DNA of 64,000 nucleotides, taken from NCBI RefSeq assembly GCF_014905175.1, contig NC_057790.1, positions 620,001 to 684,000 on the forward strand, read 5' to 3'. Made by a program: the position numbers and the translations under genes. This document shows positions 38,901-50,900 of this stretch, in pieces. The notes below the pieces were generated by a model. The model had not been told where the DNA came from. It worked only from the letters and a program-made list of their open reading frames with translations, and did no database searches. The DNA comes from Aphidius gifuensis (taxonomy: Eukaryota > Arthropoda > Insecta > Hymenoptera > Braconidae). The stretch's first letter is position 1, and each line of letters opens with the position of its first letter.

Positions 38901-41900
38901 ATGTAATATCGAGACAATTTAGTTAAAAGCCAATATTCATTGTGACAATGGTGAACATAGTTTTAAACCAACGACAGAATACAACTATGGTCAAAGCAAT
39001 GTGGGTAAAATCGTTTCATCTAAAAGTATATATATATATTATGACAAACATGTGAGATGAAATTGGAGTGAATGAAAGCAGATGCTTATACATCAATACA
39101 TGCCGTTAAACTCGCAAAGTATTTTCCAATTACAATCTTGTATGAACAATTCTCTTCGTTCTGTACAAACACACAGTTAATCACATAATATTGACATGGT
39201 TTATTTTAATTTAGACATATAAAATAAAAATTTATTTAATTATTTAGTTGAAATATTTATCTACTAAAGATACCATGTTTTAATAAAAATATTTCACTAA
39301 TTTTTATACGAAAAAAATCTACTAAATAACGAATAAATATATCTGTTTAAAAAAAAATTAATAAGTAAAATAAAAAAAGAGGGAATTAGTTGTATTGAAA
39401 AAAAATTAAAAGCTCATTTTTATTTTTAATTTGAGTGATTTATAAATTAAAAAAAAAAAAAACTTCTTTAATTTATTATTAAAATTAAAAAAATCAAGCT
39501 AAAAAGTGCAGCTTTTATTTAAAATAAATGATTAATATTTAAAATCGATAAAAGATAGATAGAAAAAAGGTCTTTTTATTTATAAAAAAATAATTTATCT
39601 ATTTTAAAAAATTTTTTATCTAGTCATGGGAAATTTTTTAATATAAAAATTTACATATTTAAATGGCCCAGTGAATATACACGTGGATCTTTAAAAAAAA
39701 ACTTTAACCGACACTTTAAACAAGGAAGAGGAAGAGCATCAGAATATGTTGAATAAAAAAAAAAAATAAAAAAATAAAAATATTAATAATATAAATAATA
39801 ATAAAAAAAAACTAGGAAGAAATTTTTGTCAGTAAGTATGCAGCTGCATTATTTTCGGTTAGGTCGTGGCTTTTAACGTATTTATAAACATAAAAAATGT
39901 TAGTACAGTAGTATGATTGTGATTGGTTAAAATTTATACGATTACTTCCCGGAAAAGAATGAAAAAAATCAACAATGTATTATGTGATTGGTCAATGGTC
40001 CAGCAAAAAGAACATTTCCAAGTTTTGCTGGGGGTCCATCTTTACTGGGGGTCACATCTTCGATCGTACCCCCTCAATTCCCCCTTTATTCTATAAAAAT
40101 ATCAAAAGTAAATTCAGTTGTCCAACAGGTTTCACTGTGAGAAGATACGTTATGGACCTGTATAGATGCAAAAAAAAAACACTGACAATATCAACTTTGA
40201 GATGAATAAAATTTTAGATAAACTGGTTTTTTTAATTTTGAACCCCTGCGAATTGTTGGACCCCCATCGAACGGTATGTTTATCACGGAAGGGGAATGTA
40301 GGCCAAAAAACTTGTTTATTATTATACATCCTAAACAAAAATATTTTTTTTAATAATAATGTTTTTAAAAAAACATTTAAACAATTTGATGATTTTTTGT
40401 TGAATTTTATTAAATTTTAGTTATTGAAATTTAAGGGTTATTTTTAAAATGTTTTTTTTTTTAACGAAATTTTGATAATTAAAATTTAATAATAAAATTA
40501 TATTGTAAATAGTAAAATCTTGTGAATAAATATAAATTTTCCTTAAAGTAAAATTAATATAATTATTGTTGTATTATAAAATTGAAATTTAAAGAGTATA
40601 TATGGTATGAAATTTGCCTCATATACAGAATATAACTTCATTAAGTTAATGGCATAATAACCAACCACGAGAGTGGAGACTGAGTCACACACAAAATGTG
40701 TATACACATACTTTGTTGGTGTCTATACATTTACCAACCACTTACCAAACACCTTATGTGTTTGATCGGTCATTACAAATAGCTTCTAAATTAAGTATAA
40801 AGATACAAACTCCAGATGAAAAATTAAATATCAATTAATTAATTTTCAAGTTAAAAAAAAATTAATAAACATTAATATATATTTTTAAATATTACTTACA
40901 ATATTTATATTTACTTTAAATAAATATTTTTTAATTAAAACAATTAATAAAGCAACTAAAAAAAATTATTCATCAATAAAATTTTCATAAATTTAAAAAA
41001 CAAAATATTGTAATTCAAACGATCATTCAATTAACAGCTCAAACTTTAATCCATTATTTTTTTTTTTTTTTTGCAATTCTAATAATCACGAGAATAATAA
41101 AAATAGAAAACTTTAAAGCTCAGGTTGTTTAAAACTAGGTCAATGAGTCTCATTAATATGTATACGTATTTAAATAAAAAAAAATAATAAAAACCAATAA
41201 CATAACTTTCAAGTAACATTTCGAAATGATTTTTAAATATTTTCTTTCTTGGTAAAATATACTTGAGGATGTATATTTATTATATATTTTTTTTCAAAAC
41301 AACTATTAAAAAGTGTAGCATTGAAATTTATTAAATTGTTATTGGTATATATTTAGAGATCTAATAAACGATTTACCCTAGCTACTTTTCTCGCTTTACC
41401 ATTTGTACTTTCATTGTGATAACTGCACAAATGTTCACATCTGTTGCCTTAACCATAACCATACATATTACTCTTTGGTAATATGAGTCGCAATTTCCTT
41501 TTGGTGGTAACACACTAACAATACTTGCAATTTCAATGTTACTTTTTTTTCCAAAATAAAAAACAATTCTATTTGGAATAAAAATAACTTGCTTTTATCC
41601 TAATATTAATCAAGCTATTATTTTTTGCCTAATTTTATTTTTAATATAGACAAAGCTCCATAAAATTTTCAATTTTAAAGTGGGCATTATTTTTTTAACT
41701 AGATTTGGGTATTTAAATTTCATAAAAACTTACCTGATTGTGTGCCCATATTTTTGGTTTTGGACTAGAACTTGTACCATTTATTGTAACATTATTATTT
41801 GCATTTGAATTTGGTGAATTGACTGATTTTGTTGTTGTTTTTCCATTTTTATTATTTGTTTGATTTGTAACAACTGTCCCAGATGTTGTTAGAGATGATT

Positions 41901-44900
41901 GTGTATTTGGCTGTTGTTGTTGTTGATGTGTTTGATGCATTATTTGTTGAATCAATTCTATCTGATGTTTTGTCAAACCATCATTATTTCCACCTGACGT
42001 TGAATTCTAAAATTTCATTAAAAAAAAATACATTTAAGTTTTAAAAATTGTTCAATTGATTATAATACAAATGTACAAATGAGTTTAAAAATATTTAACA
42101 AATTTATTTCGTTATTTTCATGTACAAATTTGGTAATTTTTGTCGACGATTATTAATTTTAATACAAAATAAAAGCAACTTCAATAATCTGGCTTGAAGT
42201 ATATCGTTGAAAACTTTTACTTTTAATCTTAATTTGTTTTTTTTGAAAAATTTTTTTTTATTTTTTACTCAGTTTGTTCTTTGTGCACTTATACTTTTAA
42301 TTCGTTTAGACGCACTACAAGTCTAGGGTTCTCATGTTGGACAAACGTGAGGGGTTTTATTACAAGGAAAAAGTAACTTGTCGAGAGAATCTTCTTATTT
42401 TTTTCTTGCATATTTTTCTCAGCAGTACGCGTCAATTTTCATTTGAAACTTTTGCCACAACTGCACAGCTCTTGACTCTTGTTTTTCCTATCTATTTTTT
42501 TTTTTTTTTTTTTCATATCTTCTTCTTTATACACTTCAGTGTTCATGATAATAAGACAGCACAGTTCATTACATAAAAATTTCATCTCAATGACTTTTTT
42601 AATATACCTTTGTAAATTTACCAAAAAAAAAAAAAAAAAATACAAAGTGAATATTTATTAAAATTTTTAAACTATGCACGAATAATTTAAATAATATTAA
42701 TTACAAAAATTTGATTTTTTTTTTTTAATTTAAATCAAACTTAACGTTAACTTTATATAAAATTTTTGCCGACAAGTTTAAAAGGTTTTCCATCGTCAGC
42801 AAAAAAAAATAGTGTTAGTAAATTTTATAGGACATATATCTAGCAGGTATTTGTAAATTTATAGCCAAGTTATAGAGTCATAGAGCCCAACTATCTGCCT
42901 ATATGTAACATACACATAAAGATTGAGATCTGTAATTAACTGTATATCACGAAAATTCATCCGGGTTGAACATGAAGCGACTATATGAAATGGTCTTTGA
43001 ATCGTTAACATTAGATTGCTTTAGTTTTGCGTTTGAAACTCACTGATCATGTCTATATGAATGGATTCTGTACGAATTGCACTTTGGAGTTGTCTGTACA
43101 CATATAAAGATGATATACCTTCATTTGTTGAAAAGTTATATGTCGATATACATGAAAATAACACCAACAACAACAACAACACTACCAACAACAACAACAA
43201 CAACAACAACACACTCAATGGAGATAAACATCGAAATATTTATGGCATCTCTTGCATTGATTTGTGAGGTTGTCTATTCCGGTATATATACAGACTAACG
43301 CCTATCCGATTTGACCGCGCTTCAACGCCATTGCAAAATTTATATACGCGTTAAGCTATGCAATTTGATTTAAAACGAATTATATTGATTCTATGCTCGA
43401 GCAAGCATGATAAGCTTGCATTATCAATCAGCTTATATCTTGCAAAAAATTATATCTCATATTTATTTATTTAAAATGTAGTTTAATAATTTTTAAATTA
43501 GTTTTTATTTTTTTTTATATTTAATGCTGATGGGGCAGTAAGTATACTGCATTTTTTTTTTAGAGTAAAAAAAATTGAAAAGCTTCTTTTAAGATAAGTC
43601 AATAAAATATAAATTTATATTTTGAATTAAATATTAAAATATTTATTATCAATTTTAAATTGTTTTTTATTTTTTAAATGAATATTTTATTAATTATTAA
43701 TTTTTATTTACTTGTTTAAACATCTTGAGGTTTGAGCTTTTTTTTGAAAATTAATTTAAAGCTTCGGTGTATTGTTGGATGAATTTTGCAGTTGGTAAAA
43801 TCGATCAACAACTAGCCAAATTAGGTTACAAAATTTAAAACCGATTTGATGTATAGATATGTATACATTTTGTTGAAGGAATTATGTTGAAATCCACTCT
43901 ACATTTGCAACTGGTCTAATCCCTTCTATTAAATATTGCAAGCTAGTTTATTTCATACTTATTTTACAATCAGAAAATTAAATAGAGCATAATGCATTTC
44001 AATAATTCAATGATGATTTTAGCGGTGTCCTTTGTTCTGTTAATGATTCTCTGTATAATCTACATGACTATATTGACTGCAAAACATTTTCAAATAATAT
44101 ATAATAGAGGCACTGTCAATAATCATACAACTAAAATATTCAAAATTATCACCAATATGGCTAATGGAACATAATCATAAAATCAATATAGCTTGAATAA
44201 TTAAGGTATTCCAATTTTTGCTCAGTTGAACAACTAAATTAATCAAATTTATTTTTCTCTTTTACTCTAATGAATTGTAAAAATAAAAAAAAAAGTATAA
44301 ATAGTATTGCAAATTTAATAGGTAAATCATTGTAATCACTAATCATATATTTCAAAATTAATGATGTGGCAAACATTCTAGAACGAAATGTTCGGATAAC
44401 GAGGGCTTTTTCATCCGTAAAAAGCTTAGGTGCCAGGTGTGCCAACTGCAAATCTCACTCGAATTGGTTTGGGAATCGACGCCCGAATGCTTCTACCGAT
44501 TATCCTTCTCTTTCATTTCACTTGCTGTTTTTCCACATCAACCCTCTACTAAAAGAAATAGAAAAAAAAAAAAAAAAAACAAAAAGAAAAAATTCTGGTT
44601 TTCACAGACGCCCACGGTCCAATAGTTACATCAGTCATGCTATTTTTTCTTTTTTTTTTCTTTCATCTCTTTTTTGTGCAATTTACTTTTTCTTGAGTTT
44701 TTCAATAATACCAAAAGACTTTTATCTTTTACTCGTTGCAGTATTGAACTCGATAGAAGTATAATTAGTTAAAAAAAAAAAAGCAAAGAAGATTGACCCA
44801 TTTCAATTCGAAGGGAAAAAAAAATTTGTTAACGGAGCAATTAATTGTTACAAATGATGACAATAAATATTTCTAGAAAGCTCATAAAACGATAAAATAT

Positions 44901-47900
44901 CAAGTCAAATAAAAAATATTAATATATATGAACCTTGTGCAATTGTGTTGGTGCTGGTTCAGTAGCAAGAAGTTGCTTGAGTGCTGTATGTCCATGGCCA
45001 TTTTGAGTTGTTGTTGTTGTCGTAGTTGTTGTAACTGCTGTTGTAGTTCCAGGTGTACTTGGTGTTCCTGGATTACTGCCTGGTGTATTGGGTGTATGTG
45101 GACCAGTTGTTGGACTACTTGGACTAGTGCTTTCATTAACTTTACTACCAGCATGATGATTCTCAGTATGTCTACGTAAACTTCTTGCATCACAGTAAGA
45201 TTTTCCACATCCATCTGCTTTACACTCAAATGGCTTTTTGTTTCTGTGTGTCAGCATGTGGCCATTTCTATAAAAAAAAAAAAACCCATAAGACATAAAA
45301 ACATTATTTAAAACTTACTATATTAATAATAAAATGACAATCTTGGCAAAAACCAATAAAATCTTTTTTTTTTTTATTTTTCTTGAAAAATTAAAATGAT
45401 AAAAAATGTTATTATATGAATAAATTTGATGGGTTTGGGTTAAAACTTGGATGATCAGATTGAACAAAAAAGCAATATATAATTTTTATGACAGGGCTTT
45501 TCTGGTAGCAGTAATAATTGGCTTCATATGTTAACGACAATTGGAATTGGTCCCGAAGTAGAGATATCCTCCCTATTCTTTGAAATTCATGTGCTTAATT
45601 TTCTTGCTTTTTCTTTCTTCATTTTCCCTTTTTATTTTCAGCATGCACATACCCTGCGGTGTATTCAATAAAACACACCGCAATGTCCAAGAGAAAAAAA
45701 AGCGAATTTTATACAAGAAGAAAAGTTCATGCTGAGAAAGAAAAATAAATTGCGAGTGGGTTGTATTCATATTATAGCATTTTTAAAAGATTATTTTTTT
45801 TTTTTATTTTTATTTCTTGGTGCTGAGGTAACCCCCGAGTTAAGATATATATTATCTACTGAATTTCAACAACTCTCTTTTCTTCTTTGTTCATTGCAAC
45901 TCCCCACATTCGTGATTCGTTGTGTATACGAGAATAAAAGACCAGACTAAAAGATAAAAAAAGAAAGACAAAATTGTTATGGAATGAGTCTAAAAGTAGA
46001 AAAGATTTCCGAGAGTTTTATTGCCTACCGATACCTATACTAAGAGTTGTGAAAGGGGCAGGAGAGACAGGGAGAGAGAGAGAGAGGGATGAGTATCAGG
46101 AAGGATATGTTGGTATAGGTATGCCTCTTAAACTCGCTGGGTACGCTATAAACTTTTCCCAATCCAACTACCCTCTCATTCCACATCTCTTTCTTTCTTT
46201 CTTTACATCGCTACCTATATCTCAACGGGGCTAATCACAAACTCTACCTTTTACCTCCATGAAAATGGCTTTAATTTGCAAAAGGTAATTTGTTCAAGCT
46301 TTTTTTTTTATTTTTTTAATGAAGCTTCGTTTATTCCAACGTGGCTAACGCAATATACTTGCAACAAAGAAGAGTTAAAAAGTGGGGGACAGGCTTCTAC
46401 TATCAACTTCTTTTCAGACTCACTGAAGGATGGCAAAATAAAAAGAAAATATGAAGAAAGAAATAAGAGAATAAAATGAAAAAAAAATATAGTGAGAAAG
46501 GAATTATTCGTCCAAGCGTGAGGCAGTCGTCAAGCGAACAAGTTCGAAATAAAAGAAATCGGCAAGCAGCCAGAGAGAATTCAGAAAAAATAAATAAAAA
46601 AAAAAAAGAAATAAAACAAAATATGTTTCCTGTCTTTGCAAAGAGATGCCAGAGTCGAATGACGTTTTTTTTTTAATGTCTTCGTCTTTGTCGTCATTTC
46701 GTTGGTAATTATCAACTTGACTCAAAAGTTGAAAGAAAAAAAGGGGCATAACAACTTTATTCATCAATTTATCATCAACAGCTTTACAGAATTAAATCAA
46801 TTTTATATATTGAAAAGAAAAAAAAAATATAAATTGAATAGAAAAATACTGTTGAGTCAACTTTAGATAAAACTCTAAATTCTCTAGGTGAAATATATCA
46901 GTGCATTCAATTGGACAGAACCATCCAATGTCAGAAGGATGAGGTCTAGAGGATTTAGAGATCGTTCTTTGAAGAAAAAATATACAACGTGTCTAGTTGA
47001 ATGAATGCGGATCAAGTATAAAGAAATAGTAAAACTAAAATAAACAAAAAAAAAAATAAATATAAATAAATAAAAGATAGAAAAACCATGCAGAGGGAGA
47101 GAGCCAAGTTGTATTATCGATTTTATATATCCTTTTTTTGATTCCTGAAAAGAATTGAATTTACTGACCAAGCATGCTGTACTTCTAAATTCACCACCTG
47201 CTCTACTTTTATTTTATTTTTTATTTCTTTTCATTCATCACCTTTGTCAATTTTTATTTATTCATCAGTTCAATTTATCTTTAATGTTTCATTGTTTTTA
47301 TCTTTTTTTTATATGTTTATCGCTAGAGCAGCTTGAAAATACTAATTAATAAATATACACATACAAGTATTGCATACTAATTAAATTTAATATAATTATT
47401 ATCATTATATATATTATAAATTGTATAATTATTTTTGAATTGAAATTTATTAATTTAAAAATAATACGAGAATAAAATTTGAGAATGTAAAATGACAGAG
47501 TGACTATTTAAAGTTGCAGTGTATTTTTTGAGCGAGCTCGTGGTCGAGGGAGCTAATCACTTGGTTGATAGCGCTCTAAGGGGATGGTTCAAATCTGATC
47601 ACCTGCCATATTTGTTGCCTCAATAAGTTACCTTTACTACGTGAGTGACTACAAATTAAAAGGCTCACCCCGTTTGGTTAGTTAGATGATTTAGGAAAGA
47701 CACCATCAAATGACAGAGGTGCCTGGAGTTTGAGTTAAATATATCTGGGCATCGAACGAGTGAGATGAGGACAAAACCTCCTCAGTTGTTCAATGCCAAG
47801 GAATATTTACCTCAAACGCTAAAAACCTTTTTTTTTTTTTTTTAAATTCTATTTTCCAAGAAACTTTCATTTATTCATCAATTTAATTTATCTTGTATAT

Positions 47901-50900
47901 GCTTATCACTAACAACTTGAAAATACTAATTAATAAACACACACACAAGTGTTGCATGCTAATTAAATTTAATATAATAATTATTATGATGAATTTTCTC
48001 ATTTTATTTGTGCATAAAGTGGATTATGATGAAATTGTCAGGGGAGTATATTCAAGCGTATAATATGTCGAGATTGAATGAAAATAGAGAGGTTAAGTAA
48101 ATCGAAAGGATAAGTAAATTCTATAACAATACGAAACACTGATCTCAAGGTCCGGAAATAAATGTGAGAATACATAGAGCAAAGAGAGTACTATACCAAT
48201 GATATTAATATAGATTTTCGTTGAATTTTCGTAATTACAATGAGTGTGTATATATAATGTTAAGAGATGAACTCACAAGTGGTCCTGCCGCTTGAATGCC
48301 TTGCCGCACATTGTACAGACGTACTTCCTCTCGTCACTGTGTGTCAGCTTGTGCTTTGTCAGTGCTGAGGCGTTGTTGAATACTTTACCACACACCTATA
48401 AACAAAATAAGACGATCAAAATACATGCATCACTTGATACTATTATAATTATTACACAACATATCCCCAAAACTTTATAATTATTTATCGATTTATTCGT
48501 GAGAAAAATTCGCAAAGTGTGTTGTTATTTTTGGGTTAAAAAAAAAAATATCAATTGTGCTTTAAAGCACAGATCAATGAACAATCAAGTGTCAATCAAT
48601 TGTAAATAAATCTTGTAATCTATCGACTAGAAAATTTAAAAATCAAAATTAAATAAAAAAAAAACAATTATGAAAAACATCAAGAGCTTTTTTATTGATT
48701 AAAAAATATTTAATGATGTAGAAAAAAAGATATTCCAACAGCTGGGAATGCTATTCATTGCAGCTCTATTATTGGAAAAAAATACTAGCACTTTTTCTGC
48801 GTTTCTCAATGGCTATTTCCATTTCGAACAAAATATATATACTTAAAATCAAAATCGATTTTATTGCTTTCTTGCAGACTATCGTTTTTCAAGACCCCCT
48901 CATTTCATTTTGAGCTCGTTTGTTGCGAATGCTGCAGCAACTCGTGAAAACCACATGTTCATTTAATATCACAAGGCGTTGATGGATTCGTTGAAAAAAA
49001 AAAAAAATATTATACGAGCTTAAAAAGCCAAAAAAGCATAACAATTTAATGGACCTCTATTTTAGCAAAGCTTCGCGGTGAAACAAAAAAAAAATGGTGT
49101 ATAATAAATCTGCTTTTAGGGTGACCTTAATATCAACAAAAATTTAAATAAATAAAGCTCCTACATAGAGAGAAAAAAAAGCCATATATGCTGACTTTAA
49201 TTTTAATAAAATATTGTAGATCAAACAATATGTCTATATAAAGTTAACGTATGCTATAATGTTATGTATATTGTAAAGGGTATGAGGCAAAGATCTGAAG
49301 ATCCTTATGCATCATATCGTGTAGACTTCTCTTGAGCAGAAAATCTAATTTGCTAAGCTTAACTCGTGAGGAGATCACAGATGCAAGAACATACGATGCG
49401 CAGGAGTAGTTTCAATCTATAAAGCCAAAGTGCAATGAAAGTTACACAAATTTTTTTTCCATTGAGGTCGATCCATCAAATTACATATACATTCATTCTC
49501 TTCAGTCATAACGAATTCTATTTCATATAGCTTTATCTCTAGACGTAAAAAAACAAATAAAAATAAACAAACTTGAAATCATAAAATGATAAAATATTGA
49601 AATAAAATAATAAATGTTTTCCTTGTTGTAATAAAATAAAAAAGAAAAAAAAGTTATTGTATAGAAAAAGTAAACAATATAATGCTTGAGAGTTGTTTTT
49701 AGGTTCAATTGAATTTGAGTTGTATAAAGTTTAAAATTTAAATTGGATGGGTGGACAAAGGTAGTTCCATCACATAGATACTTGTATTAAATATATATCC
49801 TGTTTGGATGGGTTAGATTTTTGTGTTTAGATTAGAGCCAAAATACAAACTAAACTAAGAGGTATGTTAATGAATTGAAGATATAAAATCATGCTTATGT
49901 GTGTGCTGGTTGAAATTGTTGATGATGATGATGATGATAATGGAAAAGCGGTTTACAAAACAACCAAACAACCTGATATGAAGATACTAAATGTGCGTGG
50001 TGGGTATTGTTGATGGATGGAAGCGGTTTATGGCCAACTTCAACAAAGTGATCGTGAGTGGTGTATGTATACTGGGAGGCATTAAGGATGTCATTAATAA
50101 ATTCCATTTTATTAGAAATTATATAAATTGGTAAATTACAATCAATATCTTCAAAAATAGAACCTTATTTCATTAGAACATTTCATTAATATTTCATTAA
50201 TAATTACCAGTTTATGATGGGCAAATAATAATAATAAATAATGGGAGAGAAGGATATCCCTTCGAAGCCAGGAGCGTTGGAAATTGTATTTTATCGGGAT
50301 CGTTAATTGCAATGGGTGCGGACCAGTGTGCGCGCTTTTGGTTCTGTGAAGCGTATACACAGTCGATAAAAGCTGCATTCGTCTATGGCATTTTTAAAAT
50401 GTACTGTTGCTGAAGCCAATGGTTATACTCTTGTGTTTTAAAATAAATGAAATAAATGAAAATATATTTGTAAAGTGCGTATATAAATATTAACAGACTT
50501 TTTCATATAAAATTTGTGGGTGTGTTTGTGAATGTGAATTGTAAAATTGCGACAAGGGTGAAAGTAAATGTGGGTCATTCTCGTTAATGTTCGTTGGTTT
50601 CTGGTATTGTGTGTGGCGGTTGGTTCTGGCACGATCCATGCTTCAGAAAGGTAGATTCAAAATTTGTGGCTTCACCGCAAATTTTTTTTAATATTTTTTT
50701 TTTCCTTTTATTGTATTGTTTTGTAAAATTTATTTCTTTTAGTGTATTTTTTTTTTTTCAGCGCATTGGTCAGTTGAATGGAAATGTGAAGGATTATTTT
50801 TTATTTTATTTTTCCGAGCTTTTAAAGTTTTGTAATAATTTATAATGATCAATTAGATTTTATCGACTTTTGAATTTATTTCAGCTGGGTTTTAATGTAT

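Larger units (their letters stand above)
31427..41733 (-). other. Ten-kilobase intron with nested elements
   Basis: Besides the alternative exon at 36815-37072 it holds a mixed-composition island at 35945-36185, a GC-richer block at 37300-37440, the 142-bp tandem repeat at 38169-38432, a small ORF at 38453-38602 and the antisense promoter-like cluster at 39913-40150. The remainder is AT-rich with no exon supported. Confidence 0.55.
45268..48276 (-). other. Intron of the corepressor gene
   Basis: Holds an (AG)n tract at 46070-46088 within a purine-rich, AT-poorer block (about 45990-46240), the duplicated 90-bp sequence and the SINE-like element. No exon supported. Confidence 0.55.

Noticed and set aside
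43061..43298. Asn- or Thr-rich frames over the AAC repeat
   Set aside because: Explained by the microsatellite.
44366..44764. 132-codon plus-strand frame starting MANILERNVRI
   Set aside because: The first 50 codons cover the palindrome-rich island, then it becomes Lys and Phe homopolymer; no splice sites or homology recognised.
47541..47600. Functional tRNA gene
   Set aside because: A- and B-box-like words are present, but I could not form a proper acceptor stem or anticodon arm; better read as a SINE-type relic.
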